From Arthrobacter sp. OV608 (GTDB lineage: Bacteria; Actinomycetota; Actinomycetes; Actinomycetales; Micrococcaceae): 64,000 nucleotides of DNA. Location of the stretch: contig FOEZ01000003.1 of NCBI GenBank assembly GCA_900110595.1, positions 248,001-312,000 on the forward strand, read 5' to 3'. Each line of letters begins with the position of its first letter. Position 1 is the stretch's first letter. This document shows positions 43,025 through 52,956 of this stretch, piece by piece. The position numbers and the translations under genes are program-made. The notes beneath the pieces were generated by a model that made no database searches, was not told the origin of the DNA, and was given only the letters and a program-made list of their open reading frames with translations.

Positions 43025-44618
43025 AGTTTGTCCGTCCTTGATGGGAACGGCTGCGGCCCAGCCGTTCGAGTGTCTTGTCGAGTAGCTCCCAGACTTCCTT
43101 CGTTTCTGGAGAGCGCGGTTGCGCAGCCAGTTCCATTAGTTGGGCACGTAGCCTGGACTCGGCCTCATTTAGTCCGGCGTCATAGGAGGGGGCCAGCAGA
43201 TACGAGTGGTTGTCGGTTGCGTACGAGGCCATCATGTCGAGGAATATTTCAAGTTCGCGTCCTGCTGCCGCGAGGGCTGTGTGCACTTCTTCTTCGCCCG
43301 CGTTCTGCCCTGGTGCGCCGGACATGGGAAGGATGTCCAGATTTCCAGACCAGACAAGGCTCTGGAGGGGTTCATGGAAGAGCGAGAGTACGGTCCCCAT
43401 CTGGTGCTCCTTGGAGCCCGTTGGCGGTAGCGCACGCCTGACGTCGTGGACAATCTCATGGAAGTGGTCATCGGCGAGCCCGAACCCCACAAACAACAAG
43501 TGATGGGTCAGCAGGTGTGCCTTGACCAGAGCGGACAGCGCTTCCCGGTTGCTGTTGTACCCGAGGTAGTCGTCACGGGTCAGCACAATGCTCTCCGGCG
43601 CACTGACCGAGCCATGGAGTTTCAGCAGCCAGTCATTGCCAACCGCAGGAATGTTCTCGGGCATGACCGTTCGCGGCCGTTGCGCATCTCCGCAGGCCAT
43701 TTCGAAAAGCCGGTCATAGTTCAAGGTGATCGCCCCGGCAGAGGGCAGCGCGGCGAGAAGCGCGGGTGCCAGCCCATATCTCGGCACGTCGACCGCCGCA
43801 GCAACGGCTCGGCCAAAGGCCGCCCGAGATCCGTGCTGGTCGGCATAGAGCTGCTCCAGCACTCCGGCTTGGTCCAGCGGTCCCAGCCCCTGAAACGCCG
43901 CCGACTCTGCTTCTTTCAGGCGGACGCCGGTCCGCAACGTGTCGAGGAGTTGGCCCCAGCTGGGTGCGCCAGCGCTGACGCTGACTCCTGCGCCCAGGAA
44001 TGGGACTAGGTGACCGGCGCCTGCAGTCTGCCCAAGGGATTTTGCCTTGGCATGCAGGTGGGGTTCTAGGGAAGGCCAGGACGAGCCGTCGGACGCCTCT
44101 CGGCGCAGCTTCTGAGCCAGTGAGAACGCGGCTCGGTCTCTCAGCACGAGCACAATGTCGACGTCGTAGCGACTGGCCAGTCCGGCGGAGGCATCGAGGA
44201 TGGCACGCAGAGCAGCGCCAAGATGATTCCCGGCGCCCCCACCGGCGGTTCCGAAGAAGGGTAAGGCAAGGAGTCGATAAGGTCGGTCGTCGGGCAGCAC
44301 TGGCACAGTCATGAGGGCGCTACGGACGAACGCCTCAAGACGTTCGGCGACGACGTCGGGCCCCCATGTACCGTCGTTCGGTACTGCCGTCATGATTGGC
44401 AGGGGTGATGCGGACTCCCAAGAGCGGATGGGTTCGGCGAGTGTGCTTCCGTCACGGAATTCCGCCGATGCAGATGCCGCTGCCATGCTGCGTAGCTCCG
44501 AATGTGCCCGCAGCCAAGGCTCCTCGATTTTGACAGTGCAGTCCGTAGGCAGCAGCCATGCGTCACACCGGAGATTCAGGATGTCGGCCAGGGCTACGAA
44601 AACGTGCGGTTGCGTCAT
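43014..44618 (-). CDS. macro-like domain fused to SIR2-like protein
   Basis: 534 residues. Residues 1-190 have a macro-domain-like order: FVALADILNLRCDAWLLPTD, YRLLALPFFGTAGGGAGNHLGAALRAIL, DVDIVLVLRD and LAQKLRR. Residues ~200-460 are SIR2-like: FLGAGVSVSAGAPSW (NAD-binding GAGxS at 209-213), ITLNYDRLFE (298-304), LKLHGS (His335) and LFVGFGLADDHF (375-386). The N, D and H that bind or process NAD are kept, so NAD cleavage is plausible. The remaining tail is helical. SIR2 proteins in defence islands deplete NAD on phage sensing; the overlapping GIY-YIG gene suggests an effector pair. Confidence 0.82.
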   Translation of the reverse strand: MTQPHVFVALADILNLRCDAWLLPTDCTVKIEEPWLRAHSELRSMAAASASAEFRDGSTLAEPIRSWESASPLPIMTAVPNDGTWGPDVVAERLEAFVRSALMTVPVLPDDRPYRLLALPFFGTAGGGAGNHLGAALRAILDASAGLASRYDVDIVLVLRDRAAFSLAQKLRREASDGSSWPSLEPHLHAKAKSLGQTAGAGHLVPFLGAGVSVSAGAPSWGQLLDTLRTGVRLKEAESAAFQGLGPLDQAGVLEQLYADQHGSRAAFGRAVAAAVDVPRYGLAPALLAALPSAGAITLNYDRLFEMACGDAQRPRTVMPENIPAVGNDWLLKLHGSVSAPESIVLTRDDYLGYNSNREALSALVKAHLLTHHLLFVGFGLADDHFHEIVHDVRRALPPTGSKEHQMGTVLSLFHEPLQSLVWSGNLDILPMSGAPGQNAGEEEVHTALAAAGRELEIFLDMMASYATDNHSYLLAPSYDAGLNEAESRLRAQLMELAAQPRSPETKEVWELLDKTLERLGRSRSHQGRTNYEG

Positions 44619-44649
44619 GGAATCTGTTTATCAGAATTGGCCGAGAGCT

Positions 44650-45332
44650 GCGGGCAGTTCGTGGATAAGAGATGGCGTGCAGTATTCGGTCGCAATTTCG
44701 CTCGAACGCAGCTATACCATTGCCGTCGGGTACCGGTATCCGGATTACGGAAGGAAGTCCTATCGCTGGCGCCGCCAGATCGCGCAGGGCGTGATAATAA
44801 GCGCGCCGCCTCTGCACCAGGGCCAAAAGCTACAGCTTTCTTCGACTGTCTGTACTTGTCCGCAGTCGGAGCGAACCGGCGCAAGAGCTCTTCGTATTCG
44901 TTGAGTTCGACCCGAAGGAGAGCCGGTTGGATAGTGCTCGAATGATTGCAGCCGAAAGCTGGTGAAGTGCAGGAACTCGTCGATCTCAATAATCGTTCCG
45001 GTTTGCTGGTGCATGAAGCCACTTGGAAGGGTGTAGTTCGCTTGGCCGCCTGCTTAGTCGGGTTACCGCCAAGGGACATGAAAATGCAATTTCGTGCACC
45101 GGTCGCCGAAGTCTTGATCGGGTAAACCGAAGTGCCCTCTTTGATTGAGCCACGGTTTCTTATACCGAACAAGTTCCACACCTTCTTGGCGTGCTGAGAG
45201 TAGGTGCGCATTTTCACAGTCACCGACTGCTATGAACCGACTACAGAGTGAATCGAACTCCTTCCGCACAGGTGGTCTGGTCCTGAAAACCCCAAAGCAA
45301 TGGTCGCGATCCAGGTCTCTTATTGGTGCCGT
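44650..45332 (-). pseudogene. broken conserved hypothetical gene
   Basis: Reading the minus strand from 45332, recognisable protein sequence (DHCFGVFRTRPPVRKEFDSL...ENAHLLSARQEGVELVRYKKPW) runs into two stop codons near 45052 and 45062. It resumes as TLPSGFMHQQTGTIIEIDEF and LHFTSFRLQSFEHYP, then shifts to another frame (ELNEYEELLRRFAPTADKYRQSKKAVAFG) and again (RRAYYHALRDLAAPAIGLPSVIRIPVPDGNG). So at least two stops and two frameshifts interrupt a protein of roughly 220 residues. I do not recognise the family. It separates the SIR2/GIY-YIG pair from the MZA system. Confidence 0.7.
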
Positions 45333-45475
45333 TCAACTACAGGGGCTTGCACATGCTGCGGCTTGCGCAGGCCCCCCGGTAGTTGGGCCAAGCTACAGAA
45401 CGCATCCTTTCCACGGCAGCTGACGACTGATCCCCGGCGCGATCAGGCCAAACATAAGCTGCCATAGAAAATTGC

Positions 45476-47536
45476 TTATCCGGTACGGCTGTGGTCAGCC
45501 CTTAGGTCGAACCCTAGGCGCTCGGCTTCGTCCAAAATCTTCACTCCCTGAAGTGCCTGCTTTACAGAAGGCGCTCGCCCCTTTTCGAGGAGATTGCCCA
45601 AAGAGTAAGCAATTGATCGCTGAAAGGACTGCAGGTTACTGGTTTCTTTCGCCCATGAAGAGATAGCTTTCCACGTGTGGGAAGAGGCCATGATGACTCG
45701 CTTCAGCGCTTCCGTTTCTTCGTCGGATTTAGCCGCGGCGGCTTCGGGCGTGTCAGCCATGTTGTTGGGCCCGAGGTAGGGCGTCGAGGACTTTGTAAGG
45801 ATGTCATCAGGGGCCAGCCAAGGAATGCCGCACACCGCGTCCCAGCACTCCTTCTTCTTGGCCCACTCCGTAACGTTCCTGGTGCCAGCACTTTGGAGGA
45901 TCACCTCATGCACTCGGGGCACCAATTCCCTGATGACCTCTGCCAGCCGCTCAGGAAGCTGCTGTTCTTGCCATATCTTGTTGAGGTCGAGTCGCTGCTT
46001 TGATCCTCGCGACAGAAATGCCAACGTGTAGGCGACAGTCACAGACCTATAGCCTCCTAGAGCCAATTTGGTTACTATGCGTTCGGTTTCTTTCCAGAGG
46101 ATCCCCTTGGCCACCAAGCGCTCGAAGTAGGCTTCGTCAGGTAGAGTTCGGTCGCCATTCTCTGTGCGTGATTGGAGGAACTCCCGGAAGTTCTTCTCGG
46201 CGCCTAGGCTGACAACGTGTGGCTTTTGCAGCCACATGTGTTCGTACTTGGCGACGTCGGTTTTGAGGATCTTCTGTGAGATTGGATGCTCGCTCTTGAA
46301 ACTCCTCTGCGCCGCGGGTGTCCGTTCCCGTGCGACGGCGTCGGCGTACTGGCCCCGAGCTCGCTCGAAGAACCACCGCGTCATTTGGTGGGAGCCATCC
46401 TTGCCTGGAGCCCACTTAGAACGCGAAATCTGTTCCATGGCCACGTGGAACTTATCATTTGCCGTAAAGTCGGCCATGCGAACGGGATTTTGCGCGTTGG
46501 AAAATTGAGAAATTGATCGAGCCAATTCATGACGGACTTCATCGGCGACGACTGTCAGCTTCAGTTGCACTTGGACTTCGGAGAGATCTCGCTTGCTCTT
46601 GGAGAGCGCGTGGTAGAGCGAAGCTGTCGTCTGCCCACCATTAACGATCTGCACGTCATGCAGATTTGTCACCAAAGTCTGTTCCCCCCTGGTAGTTTTC
46701 TCAACGCCGGCCGCCGTCAGCGAAAGACCGTTGTTGTAGGCGAGAAACCGATCGGGCTCGGCTGCGATCGTGGACTGAATCCCTTGATTGATCTTGCCGC
46801 GCGTTTGTAGGAAGGAACGGACATTAAGCTCCAGAAGCCTAGGGCCATACAGGCCATAGATTCGAGCTAAGACATCTCCCGGGATAACCGCCAGATAGGA
46901 TTCATAATCATCCGGGTCGCCAAAGGGTCCAAGCGCTTGAATGCCATCGATCCCGTAATCGGGAAAGTTGATATACACCGGCTCCTGCGCTTCCCCGGAG
47001 CTGTCAATTTTGTGAATGCGCTCCAAGTCCCACACCTCGACGGTCACTGGGCGCTCGCGGATATCTCCGAGAGCCGGGATTTCCGTTCGGAGGCGCAAAT
47101 TGCTCAGAACCATCAGCCGGATGCTCTCGACTGTCGGCCATAGGGTCTTAATCTCAGAAACCACATCGTGAAGATCAGATGATTCGTCAACGTACTGGTC
47201 CAGGTTCATTGATGAGTGCGACGTAAATCCGCTCATCCCCGCTAACAACGGTTGTAGGTCGGCCTTGGTCAGACTGGAGATACCGTCTGTCGAGCGAAAG
47301 AGCGTACCAAAAACAGTGAGGCGGCTTCTCTCCTCATCCCAGTCCATACCTGAGCAAATCAACCCTGGCTTGGACACTACCGCGATCCGTGGATCATTTG
47401 CCTCACCTGCCTCGAGGAGGAGGTTCGCAGCATACTCTGTGAAGGCTTGGGCCAAGCTCTGGGGAGACTCCTCATTCTCCGCGGTGGAACGAACTTCCTG
47501 TGTGAGCTCGCCGTGAAACTGTTCGACCGTAGTCAT
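45476..47536 (-). CDS. AIPR-family protein, last gene of the MZA system
   Basis: 686 residues from ATG 47536, which overlaps the stop of the PD-(D/E)XK gene (ATGA). The AIPR core is clear: RFLAYNNGLSLTA, VQIVNGGQTTASLYHAL and SQFSNAQNPVRMADFTAN, then KSKWAPGKDGS-like and FERARGQYADA. AIPR proteins (abortive infection/phage resistance) accompany MutL-Z1-methyltransferase clusters and are thought to be nucleic-acid-binding or nuclease effectors. Here it closes a five-gene operon. The N-terminal half has the usual PD-(D/E)XK-like helical region (NLLLEAGEAND). Confidence 0.88.
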   Translation of the reverse strand: MTTVEQFHGELTQEVRSTAENEESPQSLAQAFTEYAANLLLEAGEANDPRIAVVSKPGLICSGMDWDEERSRLTVFGTLFRSTDGISSLTKADLQPLLAGMSGFTSHSSMNLDQYVDESSDLHDVVSEIKTLWPTVESIRLMVLSNLRLRTEIPALGDIRERPVTVEVWDLERIHKIDSSGEAQEPVYINFPDYGIDGIQALGPFGDPDDYESYLAVIPGDVLARIYGLYGPRLLELNVRSFLQTRGKINQGIQSTIAAEPDRFLAYNNGLSLTAAGVEKTTRGEQTLVTNLHDVQIVNGGQTTASLYHALSKSKRDLSEVQVQLKLTVVADEVRHELARSISQFSNAQNPVRMADFTANDKFHVAMEQISRSKWAPGKDGSHQMTRWFFERARGQYADAVARERTPAAQRSFKSEHPISQKILKTDVAKYEHMWLQKPHVVSLGAEKNFREFLQSRTENGDRTLPDEAYFERLVAKGILWKETERIVTKLALGGYRSVTVAYTLAFLSRGSKQRLDLNKIWQEQQLPERLAEVIRELVPRVHEVILQSAGTRNVTEWAKKKECWDAVCGIPWLAPDDILTKSSTPYLGPNNMADTPEAAAAKSDEETEALKRVIMASSHTWKAISSWAKETSNLQSFQRSIAYSLGNLLEKGRAPSVKQALQGVKILDEAERLGFDLRADHSRTG

Positions 47537-48576
47537 GCGTAGGTCCTCCCAAAAACTTCCAAGACATCGTCGGCCGAAAGAACCCACGGACCACAAGATT
47601 CCAAGTCGATTTTGTAACTGACCTGATTAACTCCCTTTGGCAGGTCCGCCTCCGTGATCCTAGGAAAATCATCACGCACTTCTAACCACTGCTTTTTGCG
47701 CACTTCGAAGGTGTTGGTGTACTGGTCAGAGTGCTCATCGATGTAGCCGCTCCTGATGAGCCTGGCTTCCAATGTCAGACTGGCCTGTTCATGACCGCTC
47801 ATAGCGGCCCGGACATCGGCCACCAAACTCGGAAGCTTGAATCCGATCCCGTCTCCCCTGATGTCGAGACTGTAGGTGGCCAGGAGGAAGGTCTCCGTCT
47901 GAACTAGGTCAAGTTGCCGTTCATTGGCGATGGTCACGTGGCGCGACCCAGTAGAGGATGTTGACTTGACTTCGACGGCAAGCCTGCCGTCACAGAAATC
48001 CTGAAGTGCTCGCTCCGGGCCGAACCAACTAATAGCCGCCCTCTCCGCTCCAGCGTATGGAATGAAGTAGTCCCGCAGCGTTAGTAGCTCTGCTACTAAT
48101 CCAGCTTGTGCTTGGGCACTGAGACCTCGATGGGCAACGCTAAAGAATCCCTGCCACAAGGCCAGGCGGCGGACAATTGACCTTATTAGCTTCCCCGCCT
48201 CTAAGCCATCCACTGAACCGGTGATATCGCGGGCTAGAGCCTTAAACACAGACGTGACCTCTGCAGCTGACTCCAAGACTCGCAATTCAAGAATTCCCCC
48301 TCCCGCATCGATCAAACTGATGTCGAGCCCCGCTACGGGAGGAAGGATTTCTTGGATCTCACTAAGCTGAGCGGGCGCCCTGAAGAGGAGGCCCCTTCGC
48401 CGCCCAGATGTGAAGCTGACCAGCGCGAAACGGTCTTGGCCTGGTGGCGACGGCAGCCGCCTTCGAACCTCCCCTTGGCTTGAGTGACTCGACTCCAACG
48501 ACCTCCAGGCGTCGTTGAGACCAAGGTCTTGGAGGGCTGGTCTGTCAGGTCCGCTATTCACCTGCTTCACCTTCAT
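47533..48576 (-). CDS. PD-(D/E)XK-motif protein (DUF4420 type) of the MZA system
   Basis: 347 residues from ATG 48576; the gene begins 23 bp inside the end of the Z1 gene. A later GTG 48561 is possible. The nuclease signature is GLVAELLTLRDYF (Glu), then FCDGRLAVEVKSTSS (E-V-K), the PD-(D/E)XK core, followed by RHVTIANERQLDL. The length and the NTFEVRKKQWLEVRDDFPRI end match DUF4420 proteins found beside Z1 and MutL genes. It likely supplies the DNA-cutting activity of this restriction-like system. Confidence 0.82.
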   Translation of the reverse strand: MKVKQVNSGPDRPALQDLGLNDAWRSLESSHSSQGEVRRRLPSPPGQDRFALVSFTSGRRRGLLFRAPAQLSEIQEILPPVAGLDISLIDAGGGILELRVLESAAEVTSVFKALARDITGSVDGLEAGKLIRSIVRRLALWQGFFSVAHRGLSAQAQAGLVAELLTLRDYFIPYAGAERAAISWFGPERALQDFCDGRLAVEVKSTSSTGSRHVTIANERQLDLVQTETFLLATYSLDIRGDGIGFKLPSLVADVRAAMSGHEQASLTLEARLIRSGYIDEHSDQYTNTFEVRKKQWLEVRDDFPRITEADLPKGVNQVSYKIDLESCGPWVLSADDVLEVFGRTYA

Positions 48577-51442
48577 CGTCGTCTTCGAACATGGCATCCC
48601 AATAGACCGAGTTCACCTGATACTCAACGGCCAGATCGTTATCACTTTGAGGGAATGAAACAGCAAATCCCACGAGGGGAGTAGGCCCTCCGTCCGTTGT
48701 TTGGGACTCTTGGAGCAGATCTTCGTGGAGTAGTTCCTTGGGGTTCAACGGGTACACCATCAGGTAGCCCTTGGTCTTGTCCCGAACCATCCTTTCAGCA
48801 GCAGCTGACGGACGAGTTGGCCTCTCGGTCCCCGCCTTGGCCTCTCCAGCATCGAAGCGTTCCTGAGCCCAGCCAAGGGCTCGGTTCCATTCTTCAGATC
48901 CCTTCTGGAGCGGCAAAAGTTCGTCTCCGGAACTCACAAGTCTTTTGATCGTCACCCTCGGCTGCCGAACCCGAGCGCTTTCTGATTCCTGGATTTGGTC
49001 CTCGCGCTTAGGGAAAGGTGCACGAACAAACAAGCCTAATACTTTACCGGTGGACGTCGTTCCGAATCCCTCCGCATCATTAGGCGATTGGCGCGATCCG
49101 ATCAAAACAGTCCAATTGTCAAGCTCAGGATCGTCCAAATGCCTGCATTGCCGAATGTAGTCAACGAGCGGCTTCGGGAGGCCGCGGCCAGCATCCCTGT
49201 GCGCGGCATAGGAACTCAAGAAATCAAGGACGACACCAGCGTTAACTTCTGCAACTTGTGATCGCTCTAAAATGCCCGGCCTAACGTCGCAAGCAGTCAT
49301 CAGGTCATCTAACGCCTCCCAGTTCCTTTCCCGGGAAACGGCAGAAGTGTCAAAAAGCAGAGTTTCGCATTGAGTGCCTGCGAAGGATACTCGAAGGCTT
49401 TGCGCGTTCCTTGACTTATTGCGCGCAGTGACCATGAGGCCATCAGGGTGCTGTTGGACCCGCAGGCCAAAGTCCTTCGGTGTTTTGTTCATTTGCGCCA
49501 TAATGTCAAATTCACGGTACAGCTTGGCGGTCGCATTAGTAATTCGCTCATACCAGGTTACTAACTGGCTGGTCGTGAAAATTCGGCACAAGTCGAGGTA
49601 TCCTGGGCGATATCCAAACCACCTACCCATCTGCATTAGAGTGTCATACATTCTCGATGCCCTGAGATAGTAAGAGGTCGTTAACCCTTCGAGAGTAAGT
49701 CCGCGAGAAAGTTTGTCTCCTCCAACGGCAATAACGGTAAGCCCCTCAGGTCGAGAGGAATACATCAGTGAATCCTTAACAGACCCATTAACTACCTGCA
49801 CTTCGACTTCATTCAGGACGGAAGAAATAGCGCCGGCGACTTCATACCACGGCGACATCTCCATGCAGTCGGACCTTGATTCCTCTTGCCGCAGCATCGT
49901 GGAGTTCGTGCTAACGAAATCCAGCTCGTACAACTGTTTCAATTGGGAGAGATACCCTGAGTCGCTGCCATTTTCGTGCCGGACGGAATCGCGGAGTTCC
50001 TTGACATAGTCGTCTACTTGAAGTCGGACACCTTCTTGAACATCTTTGAAGCGCGTCACGTGAATAAGCATGGAAGAATGCTTGCTTTTAATCGGACGAA
50101 GACGTTTGATCGCGGAGGAAATAATGAACGATTGAATTGCGGTCTTCATTGATTCGGGAAGCTCGCCGTCTGGCACATCTATCTTTTTATGCCCGTCGGG
50201 CAACCAAAATTCGTGGTCCTCGACGGTCCGAAGAGTGGGAATTGGGGCTACGCTTTCCAGTCCAACGTCTGTGTCTTCGTCCAATCCAAAAAAGCGGATC
50301 GGACCGGAATAGTTGGAAGGCTCCGGGAGCCTGATGATGAAGTGTTCTGGAAAAAGGTCGTTACCGACAGAACGGTGTTTTGCCTTCGGGTCAATGAAGA
50401 TGTTGGCAAACGGCGTGGCAGTGTAGGCGACGTAAGCACTCTGCTCGAAGGTATCCAAGATCTGACGGATGAGTCCGTTGATCTTGGACGGGTCTGCCTC
50501 GTCGTCTGTGAGCTTTCTCTGGCTGGTGTCGACGGACGCGTAATCTGCCTCATCGTCAAGCACCAGGAGTGGAAGCTTCTGAACTATTTTTTTATTCGTC
50601 TCGGGGTCTACCGTGTGCGTGAGCTCGGTAGCCCACCTGAAGACGTTGGACAGTATTGAGGCATTCTTCTTCACCACGAGGATTACAGGGTCGCCACCTA
50701 ATGATTGCAGCGCTCTCTTCGCGGTACTAAGGCTGAAATCACCATTCGACTCAACCGTTGTCGAGCAGTTGATTCTTAGGAAGGGTCCTGATTTAAGACC
50801 AACACCTGTCTTGGGCGACTGTCCGGTATTGCTAAAGGTGTCAACTGTATTGAAGCCCAGCACACCTTCATTGACGCGCTGCTGCGTTTGGCTTCGTAGA
50901 CTATCGTGTGCGCCGGCTAAAACAATTACGAGCTTATACCCTGAATCAATGGCTTTGTTGATGAGTCCGATGTAGTTGGATGTTTTACCCGACTGCACCT
51001 GGCCGGCGACGAGGCCCCGGCGCTCCCACTTTCCCTCCTTCGTGGGGTCTTCGAGTGCATCCAGTATCTTGTCGGTAACTAGTCCTACGGACTTATCGAA
51101 AATATGGCTAGGTCGGCCCTCATCCTCGATCATCAGGCGTCGGTATCTGTCCCAGAAGCGCCACTCGATGTTTGACTTCCGCGCTGTCAGCCAAGGCTCA
51201 TGATCCGTCGGGTCATAGAGGCCGTCACCGCTTCCTACGTAGGTGTTGAACTCTTTCTCAAGCTGGCGAACAATCTCGTTCAGATCCTTGTCATCAGCGG
51301 GCTCTAAACCTCTTTGGACAGAGAAGTCATGAGCATCATTGACTGCAGACTCGATGTCTTCTCTCGTAAGGAGGGATCGATCTTGCTGAAAGTCCTCAAG
51401 GTCGACCCGAGCGAGCTTAATAACGCGTTCAAGAATCCTCAT
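48554..51442 (-). CDS. Z1-domain ATPase of the MZA system
   Basis: 962 residues. Z1 proteins are divergent helicase-fold ATPases. Seen: VAGQVQSGKTSNYIGLINKA (Walker A), LLVLDDEADYASVDTS (Walker B), SAYVAYTATPFANIFIDP (motif III), IAVGGDKLSRGLTLEGL and MQMGRWFGYRPGYLDLCRI (motif VI). ATG 51442 overlaps the stop of the MutL-like gene. The last ~40 residues are acidic (DDDEGEAGE). It presumably moves on DNA and couples sensing by MutL to cleavage by the PD-(D/E)XK and AIPR proteins. Confidence 0.9.
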   Translation of the reverse strand: MRILERVIKLARVDLEDFQQDRSLLTREDIESAVNDAHDFSVQRGLEPADDKDLNEIVRQLEKEFNTYVGSGDGLYDPTDHEPWLTARKSNIEWRFWDRYRRLMIEDEGRPSHIFDKSVGLVTDKILDALEDPTKEGKWERRGLVAGQVQSGKTSNYIGLINKAIDSGYKLVIVLAGAHDSLRSQTQQRVNEGVLGFNTVDTFSNTGQSPKTGVGLKSGPFLRINCSTTVESNGDFSLSTAKRALQSLGGDPVILVVKKNASILSNVFRWATELTHTVDPETNKKIVQKLPLLVLDDEADYASVDTSQRKLTDDEADPSKINGLIRQILDTFEQSAYVAYTATPFANIFIDPKAKHRSVGNDLFPEHFIIRLPEPSNYSGPIRFFGLDEDTDVGLESVAPIPTLRTVEDHEFWLPDGHKKIDVPDGELPESMKTAIQSFIISSAIKRLRPIKSKHSSMLIHVTRFKDVQEGVRLQVDDYVKELRDSVRHENGSDSGYLSQLKQLYELDFVSTNSTMLRQEESRSDCMEMSPWYEVAGAISSVLNEVEVQVVNGSVKDSLMYSSRPEGLTVIAVGGDKLSRGLTLEGLTTSYYLRASRMYDTLMQMGRWFGYRPGYLDLCRIFTTSQLVTWYERITNATAKLYREFDIMAQMNKTPKDFGLRVQQHPDGLMVTARNKSRNAQSLRVSFAGTQCETLLFDTSAVSRERNWEALDDLMTACDVRPGILERSQVAEVNAGVVLDFLSSYAAHRDAGRGLPKPLVDYIRQCRHLDDPELDNWTVLIGSRQSPNDAEGFGTTSTGKVLGLFVRAPFPKREDQIQESESARVRQPRVTIKRLVSSGDELLPLQKGSEEWNRALGWAQERFDAGEAKAGTERPTRPSAAAERMVRDKTKGYLMVYPLNPKELLHEDLLQESQTTDGGPTPLVGFAVSFPQSDNDLAVEYQVNSVYWDAMFEDDDEGEAGE

Positions 51443-52947
51443 TCGACTCCAACTTTCTCCTTGTAGGCGGCCACGATCTCAGGGTAAAGCGAAAAAGGCT
51501 CCACGGTTGATAGGTCATTGAGGGCGGTGGCGACGTCCCGCCCTCGATTTGTCATTCGTTGGCATAGAAAATCGAGATCTGCCATCACCTCGTTCGCGTT
51601 GCCCTCGTACGGCCGATGCGATGACTCGATACCGTCGGCTACATGAATTGCTATCTGCGTTAGCGGGAGCGTCTCCTCAACGAAGCGAAGTAGACGCCGT
51701 ATCTCATCTTGGGCTCCAGGAGCTGCCTCCATCAACTGCGTAACGACCGGGTTTTCACGATTGATTCTGTAAGTGATCTTCCCGTCGCGGTCTTTGTATT
51801 CCCGCCAAGCAAAGACGAAGTCCTGGGCAGCAGTTCGGGCGCTGAATTGCCCCCTAAATCTGTATACCGATTGCGCTTTGGACTTCGTATCACGGGCAAT
51901 GCGGCGGAGGTCGGTTACCAGGGCGGCTGGAGGACGTACATGCGACTTTCGGACATCCACTTGCCAGTGGTGGTCCAATTCAACGGGAAAGTCGAGCGCG
52001 ATCCGGGCAAGCTTCGCATGTTCTTCCTTCATTCCGCCCACACCCAGCCAGCTGCCGGCCACGAGAAGTCTGTCATTGCGATAGACATAAAAACCTTGGT
52101 TCGCGTTCCACCCTGCAACCCCCGCTGCCTCACGGTGCTCGTGATCGGATATCTTGCTCTTGTGCGGGAGGACGTACGAGGTGACTTTCACTACGCTGCC
52201 GTCTAAGGGGAGGTGCTCTTCGCCGCCTGACCAAGTCCCCAAGTGGGATGCCATGAATGGGTCCCATGGGGTAATCAGTTCCCCGTTTAAGTTAATCTTT
52301 AGGGCTCGTCTCGCTGACAGGAAGCGATGGAAGGTCAATGCTAAGTGCCGTTCAACGCGATCAGCCACTGCGAGAAACTGTGTCTTTGTGGCACGTCCCC
52401 CACTATCATCAAGTCCGACCAAGCGATCACACTTTGTCCAAATAACCGCTGTTCCTGCTCCGGGTATTGAAATATCGTCGATGACTTGTTCTGGCAGGGT
52501 GGTCCTTAGTCGCCATTGCCCGGTCGCTCGTACTTCGTCCAAATCCCAGCGACGCACAGCAATGCCCGATCCGTCGGAGCTCACCACGGTGAGCTCCCGC
52601 GCTTGAGAGATGGAAGCGGTCTTCAAGCCTAGGCCGAAACGACCCAGATCGCCGGTAGAGCGTTCTTCAAGCGGGCTTCTGCTTCCTAGGCGCATGGCGT
52701 CTAGAAGCTGTTGTGCCCCCATACCACAACCGTCATCTTTGACGACAACGTAGCAGTCGCCGTCATTCCACTGGAATGAGATAAATATGTTCTTTGCTTT
52801 GGCCGCAATGCTGTTGTCCACTAAGTCAGCGATAGCAGTTTCTGGCGTGTAGCCGAAAGCTCGCAGCGATTCAAATATTGGACTTGCGCTGGGTTCAACA
52901 AGATCCCAGTCATCACCATTGATGTTCAATTCAACCCCTTGGTTCAA
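51439..52947 (-). CDS. MutL/MORC-like GHKL ATPase of the MZA system
   Basis: 502 residues. The GHKL fold is complete: AIADLVDNSIAA (N box), VVKDDGCGMGAQQLLDAMRLG (G1) and GDLGRFGLGLKTASISQ (G2), followed by the S5-like transducer. The C-terminal ~150 residues are helical and have no MutL endonuclease motif. Such MutL homologues occur in methylase-linked defence systems and are the relatives of eukaryotic MORC ATPases. It starts 9 bp after the methyltransferase stop and overlaps the Z1 gene by 4 bp (ATGA). Confidence 0.9.
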   Translation of the reverse strand: MNQGVELNINGDDWDLVEPSASPIFESLRAFGYTPETAIADLVDNSIAAKAKNIFISFQWNDGDCYVVVKDDGCGMGAQQLLDAMRLGSRSPLEERSTGDLGRFGLGLKTASISQARELTVVSSDGSGIAVRRWDLDEVRATGQWRLRTTLPEQVIDDISIPGAGTAVIWTKCDRLVGLDDSGGRATKTQFLAVADRVERHLALTFHRFLSARRALKINLNGELITPWDPFMASHLGTWSGGEEHLPLDGSVVKVTSYVLPHKSKISDHEHREAAGVAGWNANQGFYVYRNDRLLVAGSWLGVGGMKEEHAKLARIALDFPVELDHHWQVDVRKSHVRPPAALVTDLRRIARDTKSKAQSVYRFRGQFSARTAAQDFVFAWREYKDRDGKITYRINRENPVVTQLMEAAPGAQDEIRRLLRFVEETLPLTQIAIHVADGIESSHRPYEGNANEVMADLDFLCQRMTNRGRDVATALNDLSTVEPFSLYPEIVAAYKEKVGVE

Positions 52948-52956
52948 GTCGAGCAG

